A program made the position numbers and the translations under genes. Positions 12,172-20,390 of a DNA stretch of 64,000 nt are shown piece after piece; position 1 is the stretch's first letter, and every line of letters begins with the position of its first letter. The notes below the pieces were generated by a model. It was not told the DNA's origin. It did not search any database and was given only the letters and a program-made list of their open reading frames with translations. Source of the DNA: Methylobacterium sp. J-076 (GTDB taxonomy: Bacteria > Pseudomonadota > Alphaproteobacteria > Rhizobiales > Beijerinckiaceae); the NCBI RefSeq assembly GCF_022829405.1, contig NZ_JAKSXW010000078.1, positions 62,001-126,000 on the forward strand. The letters are read 5' to 3'.

Positions 12172-13479
12172 ATGACCCGCTTTCCGAAGATGGACTTCGC
12201 CAAGATGCCCTTCCCGAAGATGGCCTTCCGGCCGTTCTCGTCCGCGAAGGCCGACCCGGCCCGCGCCGCGCGGGTGATGGAGACGATGGCCAAGATGCAG
12301 AGGCGGCAGGCTGCGGCCTACGCCCAATGGGCCGAGGCCCACCGGGAGGCGGAGGCGCCGGCCACCACCGGGTCGGACACCATCGACATGGTGGCGCCCG
12401 CGGCCCCCGGCGGCACCTGGACCGCACCGCCGCAGGACGCCGCGCCCCGAGGCGACATCCCCGGGGGTGACATCCCCGGGGGCGACATCGCGGGGAACGT
12501 GATGCGCGTGATCCGGGATTCGCTCGCCAGCGCCGGGGTCGGAACCGGCCTGGGGGCCGGGTTCGGGCCGGGCCAGGGGGCCGCCGCGCCCAGCGCCGCC
12601 CCGCTTCCGCAGGGCGCCCGGTTCGAGACACGCACCTTCGCCAGCGCGGTGGGCAGCCGCACCTACAAGGTCTACGTCCCGAGCGGCTACACCGGCCAAG
12701 CCCTGCCGGTGGTGGTGATGCTGCACGGCTGCACCCAGAACCCGGACGATTTCGCCCGCGGCACGCGGATGAACGAGGTCGCCGAGGAGAAAACCTTCCT
12801 CGTGGCCTATCCCGAGCAGCCGCGCTCGGCCAACATGCAGCGGTGCTGGAACTGGTACGAGCCCGGCGACCAGCAGCGCGAGGGGGGCGAGCCCACCCTG
12901 ATCGCCGGCATCGTCCGCCAGGTGATCGAGGAGTTCGCGGCCGACCCGAGCCGCGTCTACGCCGCGGGCCTCTCGGCCGGCGGGGCGGCGGCGGCGATCC
13001 TGGCCGCGACCCATCCCGACCTCTTCGCGGCGGTCGGCGTCCATTCGGGCCTCGCCTGCGGCTCCGCCCGGGACGTGTCCTCGGCCTTCGCGGCCATGAA
13101 GGGGAACGGCGCGGCGGCGCCGGGGCGCGCCCGGCACGGGGTCCCGACCATCGTGTTCCACGGCGACCGCGACGGGACGGTCCACCCCGCCAACGGCGAT
13201 CAGGTCATCGCCCAGGCGACCCCCGGCCCGGCCCTGAGCCGGACCGTCAGCGAGGGCCGCACGCCCGACGGCGTGGCCTATACCTGCACCGTCCAGCGGG
13301 ACCCGGCCGGTCGGCCGGTCCTGGAACAGTGGGTCCTGCACGGTGCCGGACACGCATGGTCCGGCGGCAGCCCGGCGGGCTCCTTCACGGCGCCGCAGGG
13401 GCCCGATGCCAGCCGCGAGATGGTCCGCTTCTTCCTCGCCCACGCCCACTCCGAAGCGGCCGCCCCGGCCCGGCACTGA
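12172..13479 (+). CDS. PHB-depolymerase-family esterase (LpqC type)
   Basis: A 435-residue alpha/beta hydrolase of the poly(3-hydroxybutyrate) depolymerase/feruloyl esterase family. The core (about 150-432) has the oxyanion segment VVMLHGCTQNPDDFA, the lipase box GLSAGG (266-271, nucleophile Ser268), an Asp in VFHGDRDGTVH and the catalytic His in GHAWSGG. There is no signal peptide. Instead residues 1-150 form an extension: a Phe/Pro/Met/Lys repeat (FPKMDFAKMPFPKMAF, 4-19), a helix with KMQRRQAAAYAQWAEAH, and a tandem GDIPGGDIPGGDIAG (94-108). An intracellular, granule-associated depolymerase is plausible, but the substrate could be another polyester or aryl ester. It follows the CopG-type regulator and ends in a long hairpin. 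Confidence 0.85.
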   Translation: MTRFPKMDFAKMPFPKMAFRPFSSAKADPARAARVMETMAKMQRRQAAAYAQWAEAHREAEAPATTGSDTIDMVAPAAPGGTWTAPPQDAAPRGDIPGGDIPGGDIAGNVMRVIRDSLASAGVGTGLGAGFGPGQGAAAPSAAPLPQGARFETRTFASAVGSRTYKVYVPSGYTGQALPVVVMLHGCTQNPDDFARGTRMNEVAEEKTFLVAYPEQPRSANMQRCWNWYEPGDQQREGGEPTLIAGIVRQVIEEFAADPSRVYAAGLSAGGAAAAILAATHPDLFAAVGVHSGLACGSARDVSSAFAAMKGNGAAAPGRARHGVPTIVFHGDRDGTVHPANGDQVIAQATPGPALSRTVSEGRTPDGVAYTCTVQRDPAGRPVLEQWVLHGAGHAWSGGSPAGSFTAPQGPDASREMVRFFLAHAHSEAAAPARH

Positions 13480-13484
13480 GGCGT

Positions 13485-13522
13485 CCCGGTCCACCGCGGC
13501 GGCCCCGCCGACGGGGACCGGG
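13485..13522 (+). terminator. hairpin after the esterase gene
   Basis: CCCGGTCC (13485-13492) pairs with GGACCGGG (13515-13522); the 22-nt interior is itself GC-rich and self-complementary (GGCGG / CCGCC). It begins 6 nt after the esterase stop. No U-tract. Confidence 0.5.
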
Positions 13523-13621
13523 CCGGGATCCGCCCGCGAAGTCTGGCTTTCGCGCCCGGAGGACGTATGCCGGGGCGGGGCCACACCCGATCCGCCCGGC
13601 CCCGCACGGGATCGCACGCCC

Positions 13622-14401
13622 ATGGACAAGCTCGCCGCATCGCTGGTCGCCGGCCTCATGGCCGTCGCCCCGGCCCGCGCCGCCGAACCGCCGCCGGAGA
13701 TCGTGCGCACGATCGCCCCGACGGGGACGCTCCGGGCCGCCATCAACTACGGCAACCCGGTCCTGGCGCAGAGGGGCGCCTCCGGCGAGCCCGGCGGCGT
13801 CTCGGTGGCCCTGGCGCGGGCCCTGGGCCAGCGCCTCGGGGTCCCGGTCGAGCTGCTCCCCTTCGATGGCGCGGGCAGGGTGACCGAGGCCGTCCGCTCC
13901 GGCGCGTGGGACGTCGCCTTCCTCGCCATCGACCCGCAGCGCGCGACGGAGATCACCTTCACGCAGCCCTACGTGCTGATCGAAGGCACCTACATGGTCG
14001 CCGACGGTTCGCCCCTGACGACCCCCGACGCGGTGGACCGCCGGGGCGTGCGGGTGTCGGTCGGGCAGGGGAGCGCCTACGACCTGTTCCTCACCCGCGC
14101 CCTGACGCAGGCCACCCTCGTGCGGGCGCCGACCTCGGCCGCCGCCATCGCCGCCTTCGGGCGGGGCGAGGTCGAGGTGGCGGCGGGGGTGCGCCAGCCG
14201 CTCGCCGCCTTCGCCCGCACCCACCCCGGCTTCCGGGTGTTCGACGGCCGCTTCATGGTCATCGAGCAGGCGATGGCGACGCCGCACGGGCGCGAGGCGG
14301 CGCAGGCCTACCTCCGGGACTTCCTGGGCGAGATGAAGGGGTCCGGCATGGTCGCCGAGGCCCTCCGGCACTCGGACCAGGAGGCCACCGTGGCGCCCTG
14401 A
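13622..14401 (+). CDS. periplasmic solute-binding protein, amino-acid type (family 3)
   Basis: A 259-residue type II periplasmic binding protein. Residues 1-20 (MDKLAASLVAGLMAVAPARA) are a signal peptide with an Ala-x-Ala site. The mature part has the family-3 pattern: TGTLRAAINYGNPV, GVSVALARALGQRLGV, then AWDVAFLAIDPQRATEITFTQPYVLIEGTYMV. Such proteins deliver polar amino acids or similar solutes to an ABC permease, but no permease or ATPase gene is adjacent, so it is an orphan that must work with components elsewhere or act as a sensor. ATG at 13622 is chosen because the reading frame upstream lacks any signal sequence. It converges on the FadR-type regulator. Confidence 0.88.
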   Translation: MDKLAASLVAGLMAVAPARAAEPPPEIVRTIAPTGTLRAAINYGNPVLAQRGASGEPGGVSVALARALGQRLGVPVELLPFDGAGRVTEAVRSGAWDVAFLAIDPQRATEITFTQPYVLIEGTYMVADGSPLTTPDAVDRRGVRVSVGQGSAYDLFLTRALTQATLVRAPTSAAAIAAFGRGEVEVAAGVRQPLAAFARTHPGFRVFDGRFMVIEQAMATPHGREAAQAYLRDFLGEMKGSGMVAEALRHSDQEATVAP

Positions 14402-14423
14402 CGGGGCGCGCCGGCCGGCCGCC

Positions 14424-15206
14424 CTACCGGCCGTCCTTGTGCCGCGCGGTCAGGCCGCCGCTGTTCAGGCGGCGCAGGGAGACCTGGAGCCGGGCCTCGG
14501 CGGCCTTGACCTCGTTGAGCGCCCGGTGGGTGTAGTGGATGTGCGCCTCGGCGGCCTCGCCCGCCCCCTCGACGTCTCCGGCCAGGACGCGCTCGGTGAT
14601 CGCCCGGTGCTGGGCCCGCAGCCGGTCCCGGGTCTCGGGGCGGGCGAACAGCGTCTCGCGGTTCTCGATCACGCCCTGCCGGAGCATCCCCGACAGCGCC
14701 CGCATCGTGTGCAGCACCACGAGGTTGTGGCTCGCCTCGTAGACCGCGATGTGCAGGCTGACGTCGGCCTCCGCCTCCTCCCGCGGAATCCCGTCGTCGT
14801 GGGCGCGGTCGATGCGCGCCAGGCAGGCGGCCAGGCGCTCCCGGTCCACGGCGTTCGCCCGCGCGGCGGCGAGGCGGGCGGCCATCGGCTCCGTCACCGC
14901 CCGGAACTCCAGGTAGTCGTCCACCACCTCCGCGTGGGAGGCGATCAGCGCGATCAGCGGATCGGCGATCTCCCGCCCCAGCGGCGCCACCGACCGGCCG
15001 GCCGGGGTCGAGACGATCAGCCCGTCCTCCTCCAGCATCTTGATCCCCTGGCGCAGGGTCGGGCGGGAGACGTTCAGGTGACGCGCCAGATCCCGCTCCG
15101 GCAGCAGCAGGTCGCCGGGGCTCAGGGAGCCCTCCGCGATCAGATCCTTCAGACGGCGCGCCGTGCACTCGGCGACGCTTCCGCCCTTGATCGGATCCTG
15201 CTCCAT
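14424..15206 (-). CDS. FadR-subfamily GntR regulator, probable lactate-responsive (LldR-like)
   Basis: A 260-residue transcription factor with an N-terminal winged helix (SPGDLLLPERDLARHLNVSRPTLRQGIKMLEEDGLI) and a C-terminal all-helical FCD ligand domain; the metal-binding pattern of FCD proteins is visible as Asp and His residues in EFRAVTEPMAARLA, EADVSLHIAVYEASHN and QHRAITERV. It is divergent from lldD across a 213-nt region containing a perfect palindrome, so it most likely controls that gene and itself. Start ATG 15206 is preceded by GGGAG; the open frame extends upstream but over the operator. The ligand (L-lactate) is inferred from context. Confidence 0.88.
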   Translation of the reverse strand: MEQDPIKGGSVAECTARRLKDLIAEGSLSPGDLLLPERDLARHLNVSRPTLRQGIKMLEEDGLIVSTPAGRSVAPLGREIADPLIALIASHAEVVDDYLEFRAVTEPMAARLAAARANAVDRERLAACLARIDRAHDDGIPREEAEADVSLHIAVYEASHNLVVLHTMRALSGMLRQGVIENRETLFARPETRDRLRAQHRAITERVLAGDVEGAGEAAEAHIHYTHRALNEVKAAEARLQVSLRRLNSGGLTARHKDGR

Positions 15207-15282
15207 GGTCGGCTCCCGCCCACGGGCATCGCGTGGGACCGTCCGGACGGCATACATCGGACAAACGATGTTTCCAATTGAC

Positions 15283-15311
15283 GGCTCTGGTAAAAACAAT
15301 TTACCAGAGCC
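15283..15311. promoter_or_regulatory. perfect palindrome between the FadR-type regulator and lldD
   Basis: GGCTCTGGTAAA (15283-15294), a 5-nt spacer, then TTTACCAGAGCC (15300-15311): a 12-bp perfect inverted repeat in an AT-rich patch. It contains TGGT and ACCA half-sites, the core found in FadR/LldR operators, although the distance between them (11 nt) is longer than in the compact LldR sites I know. It lies 109 nt upstream of the lldD start and 77 nt upstream of the regulator start, a good place for joint control. Confidence 0.65.
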
Positions 15312-15419
15312 GCGCCTCAGAGTGGTTGCAGTCGCCGGGCGCTTCGGCTGGGCCGGCGTCCTCGATTTCGTCGCCGGGGGAGACGGCGAAGACGTCGCGC
15401 GCGCCTGCGGAGTTCAACG

Positions 15420-16565
15420 ATGCGCCTTTCGCACTGCCACTCGTTCCACGATTTCCGCCGCATGGCGAAGCGGCGCCTGCCGGGCCCGATCTTCGACTAC
15501 ATCGACGGCGCCGCCGACGACGAGGTCACCTACCGCCGCAACACCTCGTCCTTCGAGCGTTGCACCCTCGTGCCCAACGTCCTGCGCGGCGTCGGCGAGG
15601 TCGACATGTCGGTGACGGTGATGGGCCAGAAGCTCGCCATGCCGGTCTATTGCTCGCCCACCGCCCTGCAGCGGCTGTTCCACCACCAGGGCGAGCGGGC
15701 CGTGGCGGCGGCCTCCGGCAAGTTCGGGACGATGTTCGGCGTCTCGTCCCTGGGGACGGTGAGCCTTGAGGAGGCGCGCCGGATCAGCGGCAGCCCGCAG
15801 GTCTACCAGTTCTACTTCCACAAGGACCGCGGCCTGAACCGCGAGATGATGGCCCGCGCCAAGCGGGCCGGCATCGAGGTGATGATGCTGACGGTGGACA
15901 GCATCACCGGCGGCAACCGCGAGCGCGACAAGCGCACGGGGTTCTCCATTCCCTTCCGGCTCACCCTGGGCGGCATGGTCCAGTTCGCCATGAAGCCGGC
16001 CTGGGCCCTGAACTACCTGACCCACGAGAGCTTCAAGCTGCCCCAGCTCGACAACCACGTGGACATGGGCGGCGGATCGCTCTCGATCAGCCGCTACTTC
16101 ACCGAGATGCTCGACCCGAGCCTGTCCTGGGACGACGTCGCCGCCATGGTGCAGGAATGGGGCGGCCAGTTCTGCCTCAAGGGCGTGATGTCGGTGGAGG
16201 ACGCCAAGCGCGCCGCCGAGATCGGCTGCACGGGGATCGTGCTGTCGAACCACGGCGGGCGCCAGCTCGACGGCTCGGCCACGGGCTTCGACCAGCTCGC
16301 CGAGATCGTGGACGCCGTGGGCGACCGCATCGACGTGATCATGGATGGCGGTGTCCAGCGCGGCACGCATGTGCTGAAGGCCCTCTCCCTCGGGGCGAAG
16401 GCGGTGGGCCTCGGGCGCTACTACCTGTTCCCCCTCGCCGCCGCCGGGCAGGCCGGGGTCGAGCGGGCGCTCGGCCTGATGCGGACGGAGATCGAGCGCG
16501 ACATGCGCCTGATGGGGTGCGCCTCCGTCGCGCAGCTGAACCGGGACAACCTGCGCTTCCTCTGA
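15420..16565 (+). CDS. lldD: FMN-dependent L-lactate dehydrogenase
   Basis: A 381-residue flavoprotein of the alpha-hydroxyacid oxidase family, membrane-associated, oxidising L-lactate to pyruvate and passing electrons to quinone. Visible features are the N-terminal LPGPIFDYIDGAADDE, the FMN-binding Lys in FCLKGVMSVEDAKRA, the catalytic His278 with Arg281 in SNHGGRQLD, and the phosphate-binding IMDGGVQRGTHVLKALSLGAKAVGLGR. Length is typical. A short membrane-interaction loop (RLTLGGMVQFAMKPAWALNYL) sits mid-protein as in other LldD enzymes. Related family members use glycolate or mandelate; divergence from a FadR-type regulator favours lactate. ATG start; the stop lies 9 nt from the convergent hybrid kinase. 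Confidence 0.93.
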   Translation: MRLSHCHSFHDFRRMAKRRLPGPIFDYIDGAADDEVTYRRNTSSFERCTLVPNVLRGVGEVDMSVTVMGQKLAMPVYCSPTALQRLFHHQGERAVAAASGKFGTMFGVSSLGTVSLEEARRISGSPQVYQFYFHKDRGLNREMMARAKRAGIEVMMLTVDSITGGNRERDKRTGFSIPFRLTLGGMVQFAMKPAWALNYLTHESFKLPQLDNHVDMGGGSLSISRYFTEMLDPSLSWDDVAAMVQEWGGQFCLKGVMSVEDAKRAAEIGCTGIVLSNHGGRQLDGSATGFDQLAEIVDAVGDRIDVIMDGGVQRGTHVLKALSLGAKAVGLGRYYLFPLAAAGQAGVERALGLMRTEIERDMRLMGCASVAQLNRDNLRFL

Positions 16566-16574
16566 GAGCCGGGC

Positions 16575-19295
16575 CTACGCCGCCGCCCGGCCGGGGGCGG
16601 TCCTCCGGTCGAGCAGGAGGACCGTCGCGGCCAGCAGGCCCTCCAGCGCGTCGCATTCGGTGGGGGGGCCGGCATGGGCGCCGTCGCGGGCGGCCAGCTC
16701 GATGGGCCTCAGGCGTTCGACGAGGACCCGGGCGCCGACGTTGGCGCTCATGGATTTCAGGCTGTGCGCCGCCCGGGCGATCCCGGGCTGGTCCGCCTCC
16801 GCCAGGGCGGCCCTCAGGGCCGCGAGGGCGACGGGCGCCTGCTGGCGGTAGAGGTCGAGGATCCGCCCCAGGAAGGCGCCGTCCCCGAGCGCCATGAGCC
16901 CGCCGAGGACCTCGTCGTCGAGGAGCGCGTCGTCGGGGCGCGTGTCGTCCGGGCGTGTGTCCTGGACGGCCCCCTCGGCGGGGGTCGCGAGCGGCGCCTC
17001 CGGCTCGCCCGCATCCGGGCGCCCCGGCGCGAACCGCTGCAGCAGGTCCGCGAGCTGCCTCAGGGTGAAGGGTTTGGCGAGGGTCCCGTCCATGTCGGCG
17101 GCCTCCGCCGCCTCCGCCGCGTCGGCCAGGACATGGGCCGTCAGGGCGATGATCGACGTGCGCCGGCCGCCGGCCGCCGCCTCGTGCCCGCGGATGGTCC
17201 TGGCCGCGGTGAAGCCGTCCATCACCGGCATGCTGCCGTCCATCAGGACGAGGTCGAAGGGGCGTGCGCCGGCCGCCTCCACCGCCGCCGCCCCGTCCTC
17301 GACGGCCACGACATCCGTGACGCCGCAGCGGGCCAGGGCTTCCAGGGCCACCTCGCGGTTGACCTCGCTGTCGTCGGCCACGAGCACGCGGGCGCCGGGG
17401 AACCGGGGCAGACGGTCGGCCGCGGCGTCCCGCAGCGCGGGCTGGGCGAAGGGCCTGCCGTCCGCGAGGGCTTCGAGGGCGGGCCGCCACTCGGCCTGCG
17501 TCACCGGCCAGCGCAGGATCTCGTCCGCGAGGCCCCGGCGCAGGGCCTCGTCGGCGCCGGCGTCCCCCGGCGGGCCGAGGACGAGGACCCGCCCGGCGCC
17601 CTCCGGCCTGCCCCCCGCCGCCACGAGGGCGGCGGCATCGACGATCCAGTGGGTCGGCCCGTCCCCGGCCGTCACGGAAGGGGCGAACCCGGCCGCGGCG
17701 AGGCTGGCGGCGAGGGCCTGCCGCGTCGCGGCGCCCTCCGTGCGCAGGACCACGCCCGAAGGGACCTCCGGCCGCCGCGCGACCGGGCGGGCGGGCTCGG
17801 CCACCTCGACGGGGATGCGGGCGGAGAAGGTCGAGCCGACGCCCACCGTGCTGGTCACGGCCACGCTGCCGCCCATCGCCTCCACGATCCGCTGGGCGAT
17901 CGACAGGCCGAGGCCGGTCCCCCCGAAGCGCCGGGTGGTGGATTGGTCCGCCTGCGAGAAGGCCGAGAAGATCGTCGCCAGCTTGTCCTGCGGGATGCCG
18001 ATGCCGGTGTCGGTGACGGCGACGACCAGGACGCCGTCCTCCCGGTCGATCCCCATGTGGAGGGAGACGGAGCCCTGGGGCGTGAACTTCAGGGCGTTCG
18101 AGACGAAGTTGCTCACCACCTGCCCCAGGCGGACGGGATCGCCGAGGATGGCGCGGGGCACCTCCGGCGCGACGCTGGCCGCGAGGTCCAGCCCGGCCGA
18201 CCGGGCCCGCGCGGCGAACAGGGTGACGACGGTGTCGGCGACCTCGTCCGGGCTCACGGGGACGCGTTCGAGGTCGAGCTTGCCGGCCTCCACCTTCGCG
18301 AAGTCGAGGATGTCGTTGAGGATCGCCAGCAGCGACTTGCCCGACCGGGCGATCACGTCGGCGTAGCGGCGCTGGCGCACCGGCAGGTCCGAGCTCGCCA
18401 GCAATTCCGCCATCACGAGCACGCCGTTCATCGGCGTGCGGATCTCGTGGCTCATCGTGGCCAGGAAGGTCGATTTCGCCTCGTTGGCGCTCTCGGCGGC
18501 CTGCTTGGCCTCGCTCAGGTCCGCCGTCCGGGCGCGGACCTCCTCCTCGAGATGCGCGCTGTGGGCGGCGAGGCGGTGGTCCCGCTCGTTGACCGCCGAG
18601 AGCAGGTCGTTGAACGTGCGGGCCAGCCGGCCGACCTCGTCGTCGCCCATGACCGGGGCGCGCCGGGCGTAGTCGTGCTGCAGGCGGACCGCTTCCATGG
18701 TGTGGGCGAGGGTCGCCAGGGGGCGCATGATGCGGCGCTGCAACTGCAGCGATACGCCGATGCCGATGGCCACCGCGAACAGGGCGGCCAGGGCCGCGTT
18801 CCGCCCGGCGGCCCAGACATGGTCGAGGATGTCGTCGGTCTCGCCGATGAGGACGACGCGGCCGACCGCCATCCCGTTCTCGGTCACCGGCGCCTCCGCG
18901 CGGAGGGTCCGCGTCGTCAGCAGGCGCAGGAGGGACAGGTCCTCGCCGTCCTGGGCGGCGTCCTGCGTCAGGCGCAGGCCGATTCCCTGCTCGGTCAGCA
19001 CGGTGCCGTCGCGCCGCTCGATCGCCCCGTAGACGATGGACGGGACGCGGCCGATAGCCCGGAGGGTGGCCGCGGCCGCCTCGGCATCGCCCCCCGCCGT
19101 CGCCCGCGCGCTGCCATAGGCGAAGACCTCGGCCACCGCCGTCAGCGCCGCGTGCTTGTCGGCGGCGTAGCGGTCGAGCTCGCGCCAGACCGACAGCACC
19201 GCCGCCAGGACGAGGGCCGCCGAGACCGCGCCGGTGACGGCCAGGGCGATCCGGGCGGCGAGGGAGAGCCCCGGCCTGGGCCACGTGTGCTGCAC
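16575..19295 (-). CDS. hybrid sensor histidine kinase with receiver and Hpt domains
   Basis: A 906-residue inner-membrane phosphorelay kinase. Order: TM1 (about 13-35), a periplasmic region of about 125 residues, TM2 (about 166-184), HAMP, a short coiled coil, HisKA with His283 in ATMSHEIRTPMNG, HATPase_c (N-box NFVSNALKF, G1 DTGIGIP, G2 GGTGLGLSI), a degenerate receiver-like segment, a receiver with Asp686 in LVLMDGSMPVMDG, and a C-terminal Hpt domain with His844 in AAHSLKSMSANVG. It is therefore a BarA/ArcB-like three-step relay that needs a separate response regulator; the HD-GYP regulator gene 23 nt upstream is the obvious candidate. GTG at 19295 is preceded by GGAGAGGAG. A short TRPDD tandem repeat sits in the linker before Hpt. 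Confidence 0.92.
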   Translation of the reverse strand: MQHTWPRPGLSLAARIALAVTGAVSAALVLAAVLSVWRELDRYAADKHAALTAVAEVFAYGSARATAGGDAEAAAATLRAIGRVPSIVYGAIERRDGTVLTEQGIGLRLTQDAAQDGEDLSLLRLLTTRTLRAEAPVTENGMAVGRVVLIGETDDILDHVWAAGRNAALAALFAVAIGIGVSLQLQRRIMRPLATLAHTMEAVRLQHDYARRAPVMGDDEVGRLARTFNDLLSAVNERDHRLAAHSAHLEEEVRARTADLSEAKQAAESANEAKSTFLATMSHEIRTPMNGVLVMAELLASSDLPVRQRRYADVIARSGKSLLAILNDILDFAKVEAGKLDLERVPVSPDEVADTVVTLFAARARSAGLDLAASVAPEVPRAILGDPVRLGQVVSNFVSNALKFTPQGSVSLHMGIDREDGVLVVAVTDTGIGIPQDKLATIFSAFSQADQSTTRRFGGTGLGLSIAQRIVEAMGGSVAVTSTVGVGSTFSARIPVEVAEPARPVARRPEVPSGVVLRTEGAATRQALAASLAAAGFAPSVTAGDGPTHWIVDAAALVAAGGRPEGAGRVLVLGPPGDAGADEALRRGLADEILRWPVTQAEWRPALEALADGRPFAQPALRDAAADRLPRFPGARVLVADDSEVNREVALEALARCGVTDVVAVEDGAAAVEAAGARPFDLVLMDGSMPVMDGFTAARTIRGHEAAAGGRRTSIIALTAHVLADAAEAAEAADMDGTLAKPFTLRQLADLLQRFAPGRPDAGEPEAPLATPAEGAVQDTRPDDTRPDDALLDDEVLGGLMALGDGAFLGRILDLYRQQAPVALAALRAALAEADQPGIARAAHSLKSMSANVGARVLVERLRPIELAARDGAHAGPPTECDALEGLLAATVLLLDRRTAPGRAAA

Positions 19296-19318
19296 GGGTT
19301 CGCTCCTCTCCGGTCCGG

Positions 19319-20353
19319 TCAGGCGGCCTCGGCCCGGCTCTGCTCGATCTCGCTCCAGCCGGCCAGGAAGGCATCGACGCAGCGCGGGTCGAAATGGGTG
19401 CCGGCCTGGGCCGCGATGTGGGCCTTGGCCCGCGCGAGGGGCCAGGCGGCCTTGTAGGGACGTTCCGACACGAGGGCGTCGAACACGTCGGCGACGGCGA
19501 CGATGCGGCCCGGCAGCGGGATCTGCTCTCCCTTCAGCCCGCGGGGATAGCCGGTGCCGTCCCAGCGCTCGTGGTGGCTCTCGGCGATCTCGGCGGCGAG
19601 GCGCACGATGTCCGAGCTGCTCCCTTCGAGGATGCGGCGGCCGCGCTCGGCGTGCTTCTCCATCTCGGCCCGCTCCTCGGGCGAGAGCGGCCCCTCCTTC
19701 AGCAGGATCGCGTCCGGGACGCCGATCTTGCCGACGTCGTGCATCGTGGAGGCGAGCTTCAGGGCCCTGAGCGGCCGCGGGTCGAAGCCGAGGTTTCGGG
19801 CGATGATGCCGACATAGGCCGCCACCCGGGCGACGTGATCGCCGGTATCGGTGTCGCGGTGCTCGGCGGCGCGCATCAGCAGGGCGATGATCTCCTGCTC
19901 CCGGGCCTCGATGACCGAGACCGCGGATTCGACCTCCCGGGTGAGCCAGGCCGCCCGGTCCTGCTCCTGCCGGTGGGCCGTGCTGATCTTCATGAGGTTG
20001 GTGATGCGCGCCTGGATCTCCACGGGGTCGCAGGGCTTGCCGAGGAAGTCGGTCGCCCCCGCCCGCAGGGCCTCGTGGCGCAGGCTGCGCTGGTCCAGGC
20101 TGGTGACCATGACGATCGGGACATGGGCGAAGCCCGGCACCGCCCGGGCGGCGGCGATCACGTCGAGGCCGGTCAGGCCGGGCATGTCGTAGTCGGTGAC
20201 GACCACCCCGATCCGGTCGACGTTGTCCCGCAGGAAGGCCAGGGCGGCCACGGGGCAGGTGAACGCGACGGGCTCGCACTCGGCCACGGGCTTGAGCGCC
20301 TGCGCCATCATCAGGTTGTTCATCTCGGAATCGTCGAGGATCAGCGCGAGCAA
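19319..20353 (-). CDS. RpfG-type response regulator with HD-GYP c-di-GMP phosphodiesterase domain
   Basis: A 344-residue protein that degrades the second messenger cyclic di-GMP. The receiver (1-120) has phospho-acceptor Asp54 in VVTDYDMPGLTG and Lys106 in LGKP. A helical linker (about 125-160) leads to the HD-GYP domain with HRDTDTGDHVARV, the metal-binding HD at 205-206 (MHDVGKIGVPD), SHHERWDGTGYP with GYP at 268-270, and DVFDALVSERPYK. All residues expected of an active enzyme are present. The TTG start at 20353 has GGAGAG 7-12 nt upstream. It is followed by the hybrid kinase, making a phosphorelay to c-di-GMP turnover the natural inference. Confidence 0.92.
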   Translation of the reverse strand: MLALILDDSEMNNLMMAQALKPVAECEPVAFTCPVAALAFLRDNVDRIGVVVTDYDMPGLTGLDVIAAARAVPGFAHVPIVMVTSLDQRSLRHEALRAGATDFLGKPCDPVEIQARITNLMKISTAHRQEQDRAAWLTREVESAVSVIEAREQEIIALLMRAAEHRDTDTGDHVARVAAYVGIIARNLGFDPRPLRALKLASTMHDVGKIGVPDAILLKEGPLSPEERAEMEKHAERGRRILEGSSSDIVRLAAEIAESHHERWDGTGYPRGLKGEQIPLPGRIVAVADVFDALVSERPYKAAWPLARAKAHIAAQAGTHFDPRCVDAFLAGWSEIEQSRAEAA

Positions 20354-20390
20354 GACGTCTCTCCGAGGCGACCGGGGACCGGACGAACCT

